From NVTR01 sp036479015 (GTDB lineage Bacteria > Pseudomonadota > Alphaproteobacteria > Rhodobacterales > Rhodobacteraceae), in contig JAZGFB010000037.1 of NCBI GenBank assembly GCA_036479015.1, positions 143,810 to 207,809 on the forward strand: a DNA stretch of 64,000 nucleotides. The letters are read 5' to 3'. A program made the translations under genes and the position numbers. Every line of letters starts with the position of its first letter. Positions within the stretch are counted from its first letter, which is position 1. The notes under the pieces were generated by a model. The model did no database searches, was not told where the DNA came from, and saw only the letters and a program-made list of their open reading frames with translations. Of the stretch, positions 54,302-63,951 are shown piece after piece.

Positions 54302-55481
54302 CAGCGTGGTCCGGTTGGTCCGGGCCGGTATGGTGCGCGTCACTGGCAGCCGCCGCCTGCACAAGGTTGCGCAGCATGCCGGTGGGCTCAACGAAAATAT
54401 CCCTGGGAAGTGATAACAAACGCTTGCGCGCCTGTGAAAGTGCTGCACGATCAGCAATCAGGGATGTTATTAGTTCAGGCAGGGATTTTTCCAAGGGTTC
54501 TTTCAGTACGAACCCACTGCCATGCCCTGCAATCCATTTGCCGGTCTGTGAGCCCGCCGGGGCGACCGGCGGACAGGCAAACCAGCCCCCTTCGTACAAC
54601 CGATTGGGCAGCAACCAGTCAGAGTTTTTACCGGCATCCATAAAGTCACCGGCCCAGACCAGATCAACATCTTCATAGATCGCTTCAAGCTCATCTGGCC
54701 ATTGATAGCGGCCTTGGAATGTCAGGCCAGGTGTATTCTGCACGATCTGGTGAAAGTCGGGGATCTCGGTCAGTGCCGGGTAGCCGCGCAAGGTGATTTC
54801 AACGGTGTCGCTGTGATCATGGGCAATTTGGCGCAACAGCGACAGCGAGCGCGCGCACCGCAAATTACCAAACCAACCTATGCGCAGGCGCGTAGACCCA
54901 TCATTTGGTGGGGATTTGGTCGGCCTTGACCCCGGCGGCATCTGAAGTCGGTTTTCAAGCAAAGCCGCGGTGTAGCCACCCGGGTAATGAACAGCGAAAT
55001 GTTCGCTAAGGAATGCGGGTGACGACACCCATAGGCCGGCGCATTCGCGCAGGGCGCGTCGCTCAACCCGTCGAAACAGGGCCCCGATGGCATCATCACG
55101 GGCCACGAGGCGATGAATATCAAGGCATTCGTAAACCACAGGTGTGCGCAGCTTGGCGCGGCGGCGGGCCCTTAGGGCAACCAGCAGCATATCAAGATTG
55201 CGCGCAACGATCAGATCGGCCTGTTCAAGGGCTGGGCCCTGGGCACGTTTCGCCCCACGTGGAATAGAAAGCGCGCGCTGTAGGTATTTGTTGTCATGGG
55301 TCTGCCCCAGGTCGGCAACCACCCAGTTTGGCTGGTTATCGGCTGCCCGGTGCATTGCGAAACCGGCAACGTCAATGTGGTCACGTGCAAAGCCCGCCAC
55401 CCGGCGTTTTATTGCGGCATCACCCCAGTCATGGGCGAAATACGCGACCCTTAAGTCACCAGTGCCGCTAGAGTGCTGCAC
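54279..55481 (-). CDS. Glycosyltransferase, GT-B fold (group 1-like)
   Basis: The 400-residue protein has a two-domain GT-B layout: an N-terminal part with L-R-V-A-Y-F-A-H-D-W and Y-E-C-L-D-I-H, then I-G-W-F-G-N-L-R near residue 200 and L-P-N-R-L-Y-E-G-G-W near 310, where GT4 enzymes carry their nucleotide-sugar-binding loop. It should add one sugar of the repeat unit. It overlaps the sulfotransferase gene upstream by 14 nt, forming a two-gene minus-strand unit. Confidence 0.82.
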   Translation of the reverse strand: MQHSSGTGDLRVAYFAHDWGDAAIKRRVAGFARDHIDVAGFAMHRAADNQPNWVVADLGQTHDNKYLQRALSIPRGAKRAQGPALEQADLIVARNLDMLLVALRARRRAKLRTPVVYECLDIHRLVARDDAIGALFRRVERRALRECAGLWVSSPAFLSEHFAVHYPGGYTAALLENRLQMPPGSRPTKSPPNDGSTRLRIGWFGNLRCARSLSLLRQIAHDHSDTVEITLRGYPALTEIPDFHQIVQNTPGLTFQGRYQWPDELEAIYEDVDLVWAGDFMDAGKNSDWLLPNRLYEGGWFACPPVAPAGSQTGKWIAGHGSGFVLKEPLEKSLPELITSLIADRAALSQARKRLLSLPRDIFVEPTGMLRNLVQAAAASDAHHTGPDQPDHAASIAPLA

Positions 55482-56313
55482 GGGGTTTGCCCCTTAATTC
55501 ACGGGCGCGGGCATAGATTGCCCGATCAGCCGCGCACATAGTATGCAGCTTTTCCATTTGGGGGTCGGTCAAGCGGACCTCTGCGCCTTTTGCTTTATTA
55601 TATTTATTAATCGTCAGGGTCGCACCGAAAACCTGTTCAAATTCTTGCGTGAAGGTTTTGATATCATCCAGAAAACCAATCAGCGAAAACAGTTCAAGCG
55701 CGCCCAGCGCCCGTTCCAGACGCGCTGTTTCCTGATCGGGCGTGACCGAGTGGGCCCCGGACAGGTAGCGAAGATAGGTTGTCGAATGGGAGCGCGCGAT
55801 GTCACTGTCAAGCCAAACATCCGGATCGGGATCAGCGATCCCTGCATTAACGGCCATGCGGTAATTTGAAATGGTGCGCGCGATCGGGTCGCGCATAATT
55901 GTTAGAAACTTGTAGTCACTGTGAAAATGCGTGCGTATCCGGTCGCTCATGAGAACATGGCCATGCACAAGCTGAGTGCCCCAACAACAATGGGTGATCA
56001 ACGACTGTTCGCGCAGCTCAAAGGTTCGGTTGCCATGTTCCAGGTCATCATGGCATTTCCAGGCATCGTCGACACCAAATTCCAGAATGGATGCCGCGCG
56101 TCGGGTGGATACCGCGTCGACCACCCCGACACGTTTGTGCATCGGGACGGTGGCATAAAGCGCTTCAGATAATGACGTTCCCCCGCATTTGGGCAGGTGA
56201 AAAAAGATGCAGGGATGGCGCAACCCGTTGCCGAAAACAGAACGTCTAATTCTGCTTGAATAAATTCTTGAACGGCGCGAATTTTTCCCCTGTCCCACGG
56301 TCAACATGTCCAT
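55468..56313 (-). CDS. Sulfotransferase, family 2-like
   Basis: The 281-residue protein has the PAPS 5'-phosphosulfate loop H-L-P-K-C-G-G-T-S-L near residues 39-48 and the 3'-phosphate motif M-R-D-P-I-A-R-T-I-S-N-Y near 139-150, the pattern of heparan 2-O-type sulfotransferases. With the sulfotransferase at 44907 it brackets the cluster, suggesting sulfation at two positions of the polymer. It leads the minus-strand pair with the GT-B gene. Confidence 0.88.
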   Translation of the reverse strand: MDMLTVGQGKNSRRSRIYSSRIRRSVFGNGLRHPCIFFHLPKCGGTSLSEALYATVPMHKRVGVVDAVSTRRAASILEFGVDDAWKCHDDLEHGNRTFELREQSLITHCCWGTQLVHGHVLMSDRIRTHFHSDYKFLTIMRDPIARTISNYRMAVNAGIADPDPDVWLDSDIARSHSTTYLRYLSGAHSVTPDQETARLERALGALELFSLIGFLDDIKTFTQEFEQVFGATLTINKYNKAKGAEVRLTDPQMEKLHTMCAADRAIYARARELRGKPRAAL

Positions 56314-56405
56314 ATCCGATTGCTTTAGAAAAAGCGTAAGTATTTGAATAGCTACGTATTATAAAAAAACGGCAACTTTGCGTCATGGCTATGGGGATAC
56401 TAGGT

Positions 56406-59400
56406 TCATGCGGACTTGCGCACTTGGATGATTTTTTGATCTAGGGCTGTAATTGATCCGTCAATTCCAGCTTTGATCATGTCACCTTGCTGCAATTGGT
56501 CCAGCCCGGAACATCCCACATGCATCAGAATGTTCTTTTCGCGGGCAACAATTGCCATGTGGCTCAGCCAGCCCCCCACATTGCTAAGCACCCCATTGGA
56601 ACGTTGGACATAGGGCAGCCAGGCGGGGTTGACCATGTGGCAGACAATGATGTCGCCGTCTTCAAACCCGTCAAATGGGGTGTCATCTGTTGCGGTTTCG
56701 TCCTGAATCACAAACACCCGTCCGGTTGCATCCATACTGCCGGATACACATGTTCCGGCCATGGTCGATCCGTCGTTTTGACTGCGGATGGGAACAGATG
56801 CAGAAAGAACTTCGCATTCCTTTAGGCTGAGAGAAACCTGCCGCGGTGCGCCTTTAAGCAGGTGTTCGCGACGCTGTTTTCTTTCTTGTGCAATAATTTT
56901 GTAATCGTCTAGATCTACAGTCTCTAGGTTTAAAATCTCCGGCATTTCCAGATAGAAAATCAAATCAGAAATCTGGGTTTTTTCTGCCAGTACAAGAACA
57001 GCGCGTCGGATTTGTGCGACGATCCTAAGGGCCTCGTGTTTGGCCTGTTCCTTAAGGTCTTGCAGCGCGTTGGCCAGATCAACTTTGTCCATTCGCTCAG
57101 TCGGTTGGGGTGCTTGCAAATCAGCCGATACCGGGGTCACGCTTTCTAGCAGCGGCCAAAGCAATTCGGGGTCTTCAAAATAGCGCGGCGCGCTCAGCTC
57201 ATAGTCAAATATCGCCCGATGCCCCATCAACCCCAGCAATGCGGTTTTCTGTTTTTTACCCTTAAGGTGGGCACATGAGGCTATCAGACTGGTTGGCGTA
57301 TGGTGTAAAATCGGATGCATCAAGCGTGCATGGGCGTCACTATTTTCTTTGGCGAATGCCTCGGCTTCCGTCATGGTGAAGCCCGCCAGAATGTTGATTT
57401 TTTCCGCTTCAACATAAACATCGTGAACCAGCGTGCTGCGCATCTTGTTGATGCTGCGGATAAGCAGTTTTAGCGGCAATGCATTATAGTCAGTTGCTTG
57501 CCAGGTCGCGATTTTTTCTTCGAGGGCGGGCATGGTTTCGCTGCGGAAAGTATCAGCCGACAATGCCGCCAGCCTACGCAATTGTTTTGCTTTCATGCCG
57601 CTAAGGCGTAACGCCATCTGCTGCTTTAGATCACAGTCCACAAAAGTCCGACCAAAAACGCTGACCAGATGACCTGGACGCCCCTCGGGAAGGTTGTATT
57701 TAACACCCAGTTGTCGGCACGCGATGTCCAGGCTGCCACCCGGTGCCCAAATCTCGCTCATCAGGGAAAATGACAGGGGTGTTGGAAGCGGCAGCACTTC
57801 TGACATTTCATCCTGCTCTAGTATCAGCGCGTCGGGGTCGGATTTTTGATATGTATTGAGGATGCGACCCCATTCCTGGGTGCGGGCCTGCTCGGCCGGG
57901 GTGGCGTTGCCCATGGTGGTGATGTCACGGCTTTGGACGATCTGAAAAGCGCCATTGGCATAGGCCCATTCTATGTCCTGTGGACAGCCGAATATTTCTT
58001 CGATCTGGCGGCCCAGTGCCAACAATGGTGCCAAATTGATCGGGGCAGCTTCATCGCCAACAGTAGCATGTGTATAGCGCCCAAAGCGCAGGCTTTGGGG
58101 TGTCACGCGGCCGGAAACCAGATCATCGCCACAGCCTTTGATCAGCTCAAGCATCATCAATCCGGGGGCGGTTGGATCCTGGGTGAACAGCACCCCGGCA
58201 TATTCCGCGCGGACCATATGTTGCACCAGAATATTGCCGTCATGGTCGGTGGAATTTTCAGCATCATAGCTTTGGGCGCGTGCAGAGCTAAAGGAACTGG
58301 CGACCGCATCAATGGCGTTTTGCATGCCAGCTTTTTGCACGTCAAGAACGCTATCAAATACCCCGGCAAAGCTTTGGTCCGCGCCGTCTTCGCTGGCGGC
58401 AGAGCTGCGCACGGCACATGGTTTTTCTTCCACCATCCGCCAGACCATATGTGAGAATTTCATTTTCTCTTTGTCGGGCATCGCGCTAAAGGCATTTATC
58501 GCTGCAGTCTGGATCACCAGCCCGCCCGGCACAGGCAGGCCGGCATTTTTCAGGATTGATAAACGATAGGATTTATTGCCACTTTCACTTAGCGCTTCGG
58601 CGTGACCAAGTGGGACAACCCCCTGCGCAAGGCCGCGTATTTTCCAACGACGCCATGTCCGCAGTGCACTTTCAGATATGCGCTTAAGTGCGCCTGTGAC
58701 ATATGCTCTTTGGATCAGCAGCAATGTCAGGCTGATGGACAAATAGACATTGCCAGCGGCGCTTATTTGAAACACCAGCCCGAACATGATCGGTGCGCCG
58801 ATTACCCACCACAACACGGCCTGGCGCCTGGATTTTGCCACCGCCCAGTGCAGGTAGCTGCCTGCCAAAATGGCGAAAATAACCGGCATGATATAGGTGC
58901 TGTCCTGTAGGCCCAGATCGGGCATCCAAAGGAGTGCTGCGTCAACCTTTGATCCGGCCCGCTCAATGGCACTAAGGCCAAGCATCATCACCGGCAGAAA
59001 CAGCAATGCGATCAGGTTGCGCATTGGTGTCAAGTCCTTATCCGCATAAAATTGCTGCACCGCGCGGGCCTTGCGTGTCGGATCAGATTTCAGATCGTCC
59101 TTTAGTGATTTTAGCTCATCGGCATATTTTGCCGTCACCATCTGGTCGCGCTCTGATTTAAGCGCGATGGGCAACACCAGCAGCCGCGACAGCAGCGACA
59201 ACCCCAGCAGGGCAAAGACAAAATGCGAATGTGTGCCGATCCATAACAGCGCCACTGACAGTGCGTTTACGCCTGATTGCCATAAACCTTTCTGCTGCTC
59301 ATCCAGCCATTGCTGCACATGCGGTTTGGGTTTGGACGGCACGAAATATTCCCATGGCGTGGTGTAGCGGCCTTGAAAATCAATGCCAGCTTCGCTGAGC

Positions 59401-60458
59401 TCTAGCCCCAAAACCTGAGACATAAAGCAGCTGCGCCGATCATAGCATGCGGCAACCGTCGGCTTGTTTTGCAATTGGGCGATACGGTTTTTTAGCTCAT
59501 CCGTGGGCAATGCGCGCACCGGGATGTTGATGGCGCCAGGCAGGTGCCCTGTTGCAAAATCCCCCGGGTAGCGGGTGTCTACGATTTGCAGGTCGGTATC
59601 GGCCAGCAGGTCTTTGAAATCGGCGGTACTTAGCAGCGTTGATTTGTTTGCATATTCTGGAATCGCCCTGAGATCGGACAATGTTTTTATCTTTTTATCA
59701 CTAAAGTCGCGGCCCTCTACGATCCATTTTTCGATACCACCGGCGATAAAGCGGCAATCAACCCCGCGCGCTGCCAGCTCGGCGCAGGTTTCACTGCTGC
59801 GGTTGCCATTGTGACAAAACAGGACAACCTGTTTTCCTTCCAGCGGGATGTTGGATTGCAGGAAATCAGGAAATCGCACATGCTGGGACCCGGGCAGTGT
59901 GCCCATTCGGTTCTCACTTGTTTCACGCACATCAAAAAACAGCGTCTCATTGCTGCTATTTGGGTTTTCCAATAGCTGTTGAGCTGCCTGTGTGCTGATG
60001 GCCAGCGGGCTGTCAGACTGGGCGTTAAAGCTGGTCTCAACCAGGTTTGTGTCTTGAATTTGCGTCCCGTCAAATTGTGCCGGCCGGATCAGGGTGGCCT
60101 GTAGGCGCGCCAGATCCTGTGTTTGGCGGCTGTTGAACTGCCAGAAATTTAATGCACCCAATAGTGCTACGATCAGAAACAAACTGGCAATCAACCGTAC
60201 TGGAAATCGCGTGGTGCCTTGCCCTGGCCTGGGCTTAAACCCCAACCGCCTGGCAATTACGGCACTGGCGCCAGTTATGGATGCGAAGGCAACGGCGAAC
60301 ACCTGCGACAAAGATGATACCGACCCGATTACAAGCTCTGGCGAAGGGATCGCCAGCGCTGCGGTTGGCAGCAGTACTGCGATAGAAATGAGTGGTATTT
60401 TGCACTTAAGTCTCTGAGAATAAAATGAGTATAAATTTCTATTAATAAATTCTGACAC
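56406..60458 (-). CDS. Membrane fusion protein: two rhodaneses, YidC/Oxa1-like segment, and ATP-grasp/His-swivel phosphotransferase
   Basis: The 1350-residue protein has, in order: N-terminal helices (about 21-37, 47-70, 86-107); rhodanese domain 1 (about 155-250, Cys215 in F-C-H-N-G-N-R-S); rhodanese domain 2 (about 277-375, Cys338 in A-C-Y-D-R-R-S-C); a YidC/Oxa1-like membrane region (about 395-590, including L-V-L-P-I-A-L-K-S-E-R-D-Q-M); a PPDK-type ATP-grasp domain (about 620-845; G-N-K-S-Y-R-L, V-R-S-S-A-A-S-E-D, I-V-Q-S-R-D); a linker with E-V-L-P-L-P-T-P-L-S; and a swivelling phosphohistidine domain (about 1230-1340, His1300 in G-G-W-L-S-H-M-A-I-V-A-R). It ends there, with no PEP-binding barrel, as in rifampicin phosphotransferase-like enzymes. 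Substrate and role are unknown. Confidence 0.85.
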   Translation of the reverse strand: MSEFINRNLYSFYSQRLKCKIPLISIAVLLPTAALAIPSPELVIGSVSSLSQVFAVAFASITGASAVIARRLGFKPRPGQGTTRFPVRLIASLFLIVALLGALNFWQFNSRQTQDLARLQATLIRPAQFDGTQIQDTNLVETSFNAQSDSPLAISTQAAQQLLENPNSSNETLFFDVRETSENRMGTLPGSQHVRFPDFLQSNIPLEGKQVVLFCHNGNRSSETCAELAARGVDCRFIAGGIEKWIVEGRDFSDKKIKTLSDLRAIPEYANKSTLLSTADFKDLLADTDLQIVDTRYPGDFATGHLPGAINIPVRALPTDELKNRIAQLQNKPTVAACYDRRSCFMSQVLGLELSEAGIDFQGRYTTPWEYFVPSKPKPHVQQWLDEQQKGLWQSGVNALSVALLWIGTHSHFVFALLGLSLLSRLLVLPIALKSERDQMVTAKYADELKSLKDDLKSDPTRKARAVQQFYADKDLTPMRNLIALLFLPVMMLGLSAIERAGSKVDAALLWMPDLGLQDSTYIMPVIFAILAGSYLHWAVAKSRRQAVLWWVIGAPIMFGLVFQISAAGNVYLSISLTLLLIQRAYVTGALKRISESALRTWRRWKIRGLAQGVVPLGHAEALSESGNKSYRLSILKNAGLPVPGGLVIQTAAINAFSAMPDKEKMKFSHMVWRMVEEKPCAVRSSAASEDGADQSFAGVFDSVLDVQKAGMQNAIDAVASSFSSARAQSYDAENSTDHDGNILVQHMVRAEYAGVLFTQDPTAPGLMMLELIKGCGDDLVSGRVTPQSLRFGRYTHATVGDEAAPINLAPLLALGRQIEEIFGCPQDIEWAYANGAFQIVQSRDITTMGNATPAEQARTQEWGRILNTYQKSDPDALILEQDEMSEVLPLPTPLSFSLMSEIWAPGGSLDIACRQLGVKYNLPEGRPGHLVSVFGRTFVDCDLKQQMALRLSGMKAKQLRRLAALSADTFRSETMPALEEKIATWQATDYNALPLKLLIRSINKMRSTLVHDVYVEAEKINILAGFTMTEAEAFAKENSDAHARLMHPILHHTPTSLIASCAHLKGKKQKTALLGLMGHRAIFDYELSAPRYFEDPELLWPLLESVTPVSADLQAPQPTERMDKVDLANALQDLKEQAKHEALRIVAQIRRAVLVLAEKTQISDLIFYLEMPEILNLETVDLDDYKIIAQERKQRREHLLKGAPRQVSLSLKECEVLSASVPIRSQNDGSTMAGTCVSGSMDATGRVFVIQDETATDDTPFDGFEDGDIIVCHMVNPAWLPYVQRSNGVLSNVGGWLSHMAIVAREKNILMHVGCSGLDQLQQGDMIKAGIDGSITALDQKIIQVRKSA

Positions 60459-60489
60459 AGTGCCCTACCCCTACACGAAAATTAGAATA

Positions 60490-60506
60490 GTTTACTAAAT
60501 GTAAAC
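60490..60506. promoter_or_regulatory. Dyad in the divergent promoter of the fusion protein and PhnD-like genes
   Basis: GTTTAC-TAAAT-GTAAAC is a perfect inverted repeat 32 nt before the fusion-protein start and about 170 nt before the PhnD-like gene. It is well placed to be the operator for the fusion-protein gene. The whole 220-nt region is AT-rich and contains no gene. Confidence 0.45.
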
Positions 60507-60678
60507 ATTCCTTAATAATTCGTTAATTTATCAGACGGTTACCGAAACTCAGTTGACGGACGCTTCACGATTTTGTTCAGGGTTGGTGTTCGCTTAACGA
60601 ATTCTTTGCATTGGTCTGTCACCTATCCCCTTGTCGCAATCCATGTTGGGCAAGCAGTCGCAATTTTGAGGGTAAAAG

Positions 60679-61569
60679 ATGAAAAATGTACTATTGAATC
60701 AGATTTCCTGCCTTTTGTCATTCGCAACTTTGCGTGTGTTTCAATTCTTGACCGCCTTGGCCCTGACGATGTTTTTTGCCATGCCAGCCATGGCAGAAAT
60801 TAACCTGACATTTGGCGCTTATGCCGCCGATAAACCAACCGAAACGGTCAAAAAGTACAAACCGTTTCTGAATTACCTGTCCCAGGAAATGTCCCTGATC
60901 CTTGGTGAACAGGTGAATATTAGAATGAAAATCGCCAAGGAATATGAAACTGGAATTGACCATCTTGCCAATGGGGATGTGGATTTTGCCCGGTTTGGGC
61001 CGGCTTCCTATGTCACAGTTCATGAACGTAACAGCGGCATTCAGATCGTGGCGATGGAAACGAAAAAGGGCAAGAAGCGGTTTAAGGGCATTATTGCTGT
61101 CCATTCTGATAGCACGCTTCAGTCACTATCAGAGTTGGCACAGCACAATTTCGCCTTTGGTGATCAACTTTCTACCATCGGGCGCTATCTGGCCCAAAGT
61201 CATCTGATTGACGCAGGCGTAACCAGCCAGAATCTAAGCGGGTATGAATTTCTTGGGCGTCATGACCGGGTTGGTACCGCTGTTGGGGCTGGTAAATTTA
61301 CTGCAGGGGCATTGAAGGAAAGCACCTTTAAAAAACTGGTTGAATCAGGTGTTCCGATCAGGGCTTTGTTTGAATTCGAGAATGTCACCAAACCCTGGCT
61401 TGCATCTTCCAGTATGGACCCAAGTGTACTTGGCGCGATGCGACAAATCATGCTGGGTACGATAGATTCCGAAATTCTGAATACTGTTGCTAAGGATGGC
61501 TTTGTTACGGGCTCCGACGTTGATTATGACTTCATCCGTGATGCGATGGAACACAGCCGTACATTCTGA
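60679..61569 (+). CDS. PhnD-like periplasmic substrate-binding protein
   Basis: The 296-residue protein has a signal segment with probable cleavage after A-M-A-E (residues 36-40) and the phosphate/phosphite/phosphonate-binding fold of PhnD-like proteins (F-G-A-Y-A-A-D-K-P, G-D-V-D-F-A-R-F-G-P-A-S-Y and D-P-S-V-L-G-A-M). No ABC permease or ATPase genes follow; instead a hybrid histidine kinase starts 21 nt later. It therefore probably acts as the ligand-sensing partner of that kinase. Confidence 0.88.
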   Translation: MKNVLLNQISCLLSFATLRVFQFLTALALTMFFAMPAMAEINLTFGAYAADKPTETVKKYKPFLNYLSQEMSLILGEQVNIRMKIAKEYETGIDHLANGDVDFARFGPASYVTVHERNSGIQIVAMETKKGKKRFKGIIAVHSDSTLQSLSELAQHNFAFGDQLSTIGRYLAQSHLIDAGVTSQNLSGYEFLGRHDRVGTAVGAGKFTAGALKESTFKKLVESGVPIRALFEFENVTKPWLASSSMDPSVLGAMRQIMLGTIDSEILNTVAKDGFVTGSDVDYDFIRDAMEHSRTF

Positions 61570-61589
61570 TTTATTTGAAGGGGAACCCC

Positions 61590-63890
61590 ATGAAAACTTT
61601 GGGATTAAACGTGCAGGTTGCACTGTCGATGGCTGTGGCGGCAGTTCTTGTGACATTTTTATTTGGCGAATACGAGCGTCGCACCGAAAGCAATCGGATG
61701 AACGCTGATTTGCTTGAGCAGGCTGATCTAACGGTCTCTCTTATCAGCGGGTTGATGATTGAATCAATTGTCATTCAGGATACGCCAGTTCTGGAAACTG
61801 CGCTTGAAGAAGCACTGTCGCGCAATTCCAAATTACTTGCAGTTACAATCAAGGATGAGTTTGGAGATATTATTGCCGACACCCACCGCCCAGATTCAGA
61901 TCACTCTGAGGGAACCCACTCTGAAGTCACGAACAATATCAGGCATGTCACACGTAATATTATTTTTGAGGGTGAGCAGTTTGGTGTGATCGAAGTGGAG
62001 TGGTCTACACTTGAAGGCCAGACGCTGATTGATGCCAATGTCAGGCATAGCCGTTTTACTATTGGGATGACGGTTCTTGTTTTATCAGCGTTATTTCTTC
62101 TGCAGACCAACATACTGGCGATGCGGCCTTTGGGTAATATCCACGAACGAATGTCGGCTGTTATTGCCGGCCAAAACCACAAAAGAACCCGTTTGGCTTC
62201 TTTTGTCTCCCGAGAGTTCAAAGCGCTCGATTTTTCAGTTTCGGTGATGGAAGAAACATTTGCAGAGCGCGATGAACGTGAACACGCCCTAGAAACCGCA
62301 AAGGATAACGCGGATAAAGCAAGCCGTGCTAAATCTGACTTCCTTGCTAATATGAGCCATGAAATTCGCACACCAATGAACGGTGTTATCGGAATGGCTG
62401 AACTGATTCTTGAGACTGATCTGGATGACGATCAGAAAATGTATGCCGAAACGATTTCAAAATCTGGTTCGGCGTTGTTGACGATTATCAACGATATTCT
62501 GAACTTTTCCAAGATCGAAGCCGGCAAGATGGAGCTTGAGACAGCCCCCTTCGACCTACAGAGCGCAATGGAGGATGTTGTTACGCTACTTTCGGCGAAG
62601 GCCAGTGAAAAAGCGGTGGAAATCTCGTTGCGCTATGACCCTGAATTGCCGACTGCGTTTGAAGGTGACGTCGGCAGGCTGCGCCAGGTCATTACCAATA
62701 TCGCTGGGAATGCCGTAAAATTTACGCTAGAGGGCTATGTTTACATTGAGGTAACCGGTGAAAAAACCTCGAATGGTTATCATCTACGTATTGATGTGAA
62801 GGATACTGGAATAGGAATACCGACGGAACAAATCGACCAGATATTTAGTGAGTTTAAGCAAGTGGATAGCGCCCGGAACCGACAATTTGAGGGTACGGGG
62901 CTAGGCCTGGCAATTTCAACGCGGCTGGTGGAATTGATGGGTGGCCAGATAACTGCCACATCAAAGCCGGATGAAGGATCAACATTTACGATCGAGCTTC
63001 CCTTACCAACGACAACAAAATACCTTGGAAATACCGACGATTTTCCGTTGGATCTGGCGGGGTTACGGATGCTGGTTGTTGATGATCTAGAGTTGAACCG
63101 TAAGATACTTTTAGAACGCCTAATGACTTGGGATATCGGCGTGGTTCTTGCATCCTCTGGTGCCGAAGCATTAGATATTCTTGACAAGGATGATCAAGGA
63201 TTTGACTTGATCATCCAGGATTTTCAGATGCCAACTATGGATGGTGAAGAACTGGCCAGGCGGATCCGAAAAATTGAAAAGTTTAGAAAGCTACCGCTTA
63301 TAATTTTATCATCGGTAGACCAATCACTGGACCCTGCAACCAAATCTGATATCGGGTTCTGCGAATTGCTTCTTAAACCTGTACGATCAGAACATTTACG
63401 TAAAACCATCGCGCGATCCTTGCATCTACTTCAAAAGGCGGAAGGCCCAACCTCTCTTGCAAAAGAACCGGTGATGGATGGCGAAAATCTGAATATTTTG
63501 GTAGCCGAAGACAACAAAACCAACCAACTTATTGTTAAGGCGATGCTGAAGAGTGCGGCTATTTCCCTTACCTTCGCAGATGACGGTCTTGAAGCTTTAC
63601 ATAAATTCGAAGAAATTAAGCCAGATATGGTGTTGATGGATATGTCTATGCCGCAAATGGACGGTCTTGAAGCCACCCAGGCCATTCGAAAATTGGAAAT
63701 TGAAAAAGCTATGGGGCACTGCCCTATCGTAGCGTTGACAGCCAACGCCATGCGCGAGGATCAGGATCGCTGCCTAAGTGCAGGAATGGACGATTTCCTC
63801 ACCAAACCTATTAATAAGAAAGAGTTGCTGAATACAATTCAGGAGTGGACTGCCTCTCTCAGGAGCTTCCCAGCACTGACCTGCCCCTGA
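61590..63890 (+). CDS. Hybrid sensor histidine kinase with two receiver domains
   Basis: The 766-residue kinase has helices at about 5-25 and 155-175 bracketing a periplasmic domain of some 130 residues, a short linker and coiled coil, a HisKA domain (H257 in N-M-S-H-E-I-R-T-P), a HATPase domain (N-A-V-K-F-T, D-T-G-I-G-I, G-T-G-L-G-L), receiver 1 (about 492-610, D544) and receiver 2 (about 634-755, D684, K739). It lacks an Hpt domain, so output needs a separate Hpt protein. The ATG at 61590 follows AAGGGGA. It is presumably the signalling partner of the PhnD-like protein. Confidence 0.93.
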   Translation: MKTLGLNVQVALSMAVAAVLVTFLFGEYERRTESNRMNADLLEQADLTVSLISGLMIESIVIQDTPVLETALEEALSRNSKLLAVTIKDEFGDIIADTHRPDSDHSEGTHSEVTNNIRHVTRNIIFEGEQFGVIEVEWSTLEGQTLIDANVRHSRFTIGMTVLVLSALFLLQTNILAMRPLGNIHERMSAVIAGQNHKRTRLASFVSREFKALDFSVSVMEETFAERDEREHALETAKDNADKASRAKSDFLANMSHEIRTPMNGVIGMAELILETDLDDDQKMYAETISKSGSALLTIINDILNFSKIEAGKMELETAPFDLQSAMEDVVTLLSAKASEKAVEISLRYDPELPTAFEGDVGRLRQVITNIAGNAVKFTLEGYVYIEVTGEKTSNGYHLRIDVKDTGIGIPTEQIDQIFSEFKQVDSARNRQFEGTGLGLAISTRLVELMGGQITATSKPDEGSTFTIELPLPTTTKYLGNTDDFPLDLAGLRMLVVDDLELNRKILLERLMTWDIGVVLASSGAEALDILDKDDQGFDLIIQDFQMPTMDGEELARRIRKIEKFRKLPLIILSSVDQSLDPATKSDIGFCELLLKPVRSEHLRKTIARSLHLLQKAEGPTSLAKEPVMDGENLNILVAEDNKTNQLIVKAMLKSAAISLTFADDGLEALHKFEEIKPDMVLMDMSMPQMDGLEATQAIRKLEIEKAMGHCPIVALTANAMREDQDRCLSAGMDDFLTKPINKKELLNTIQEWTASLRSFPALTCP

Positions 63891-63951
63891 ATTGTCATCC
63901 GACTTGAACCAGAGCCTTTTGGGTTGATACGCCATTTGGCGCAAGTTTAGC

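Noticed and set aside
57846..58454. 202-codon plus-strand frame inside the fusion-protein gene
   Set aside because: It is fully antisense to the ATP-grasp domain coding region, whose motifs are clear. The antisense translation has no domain or start signal.
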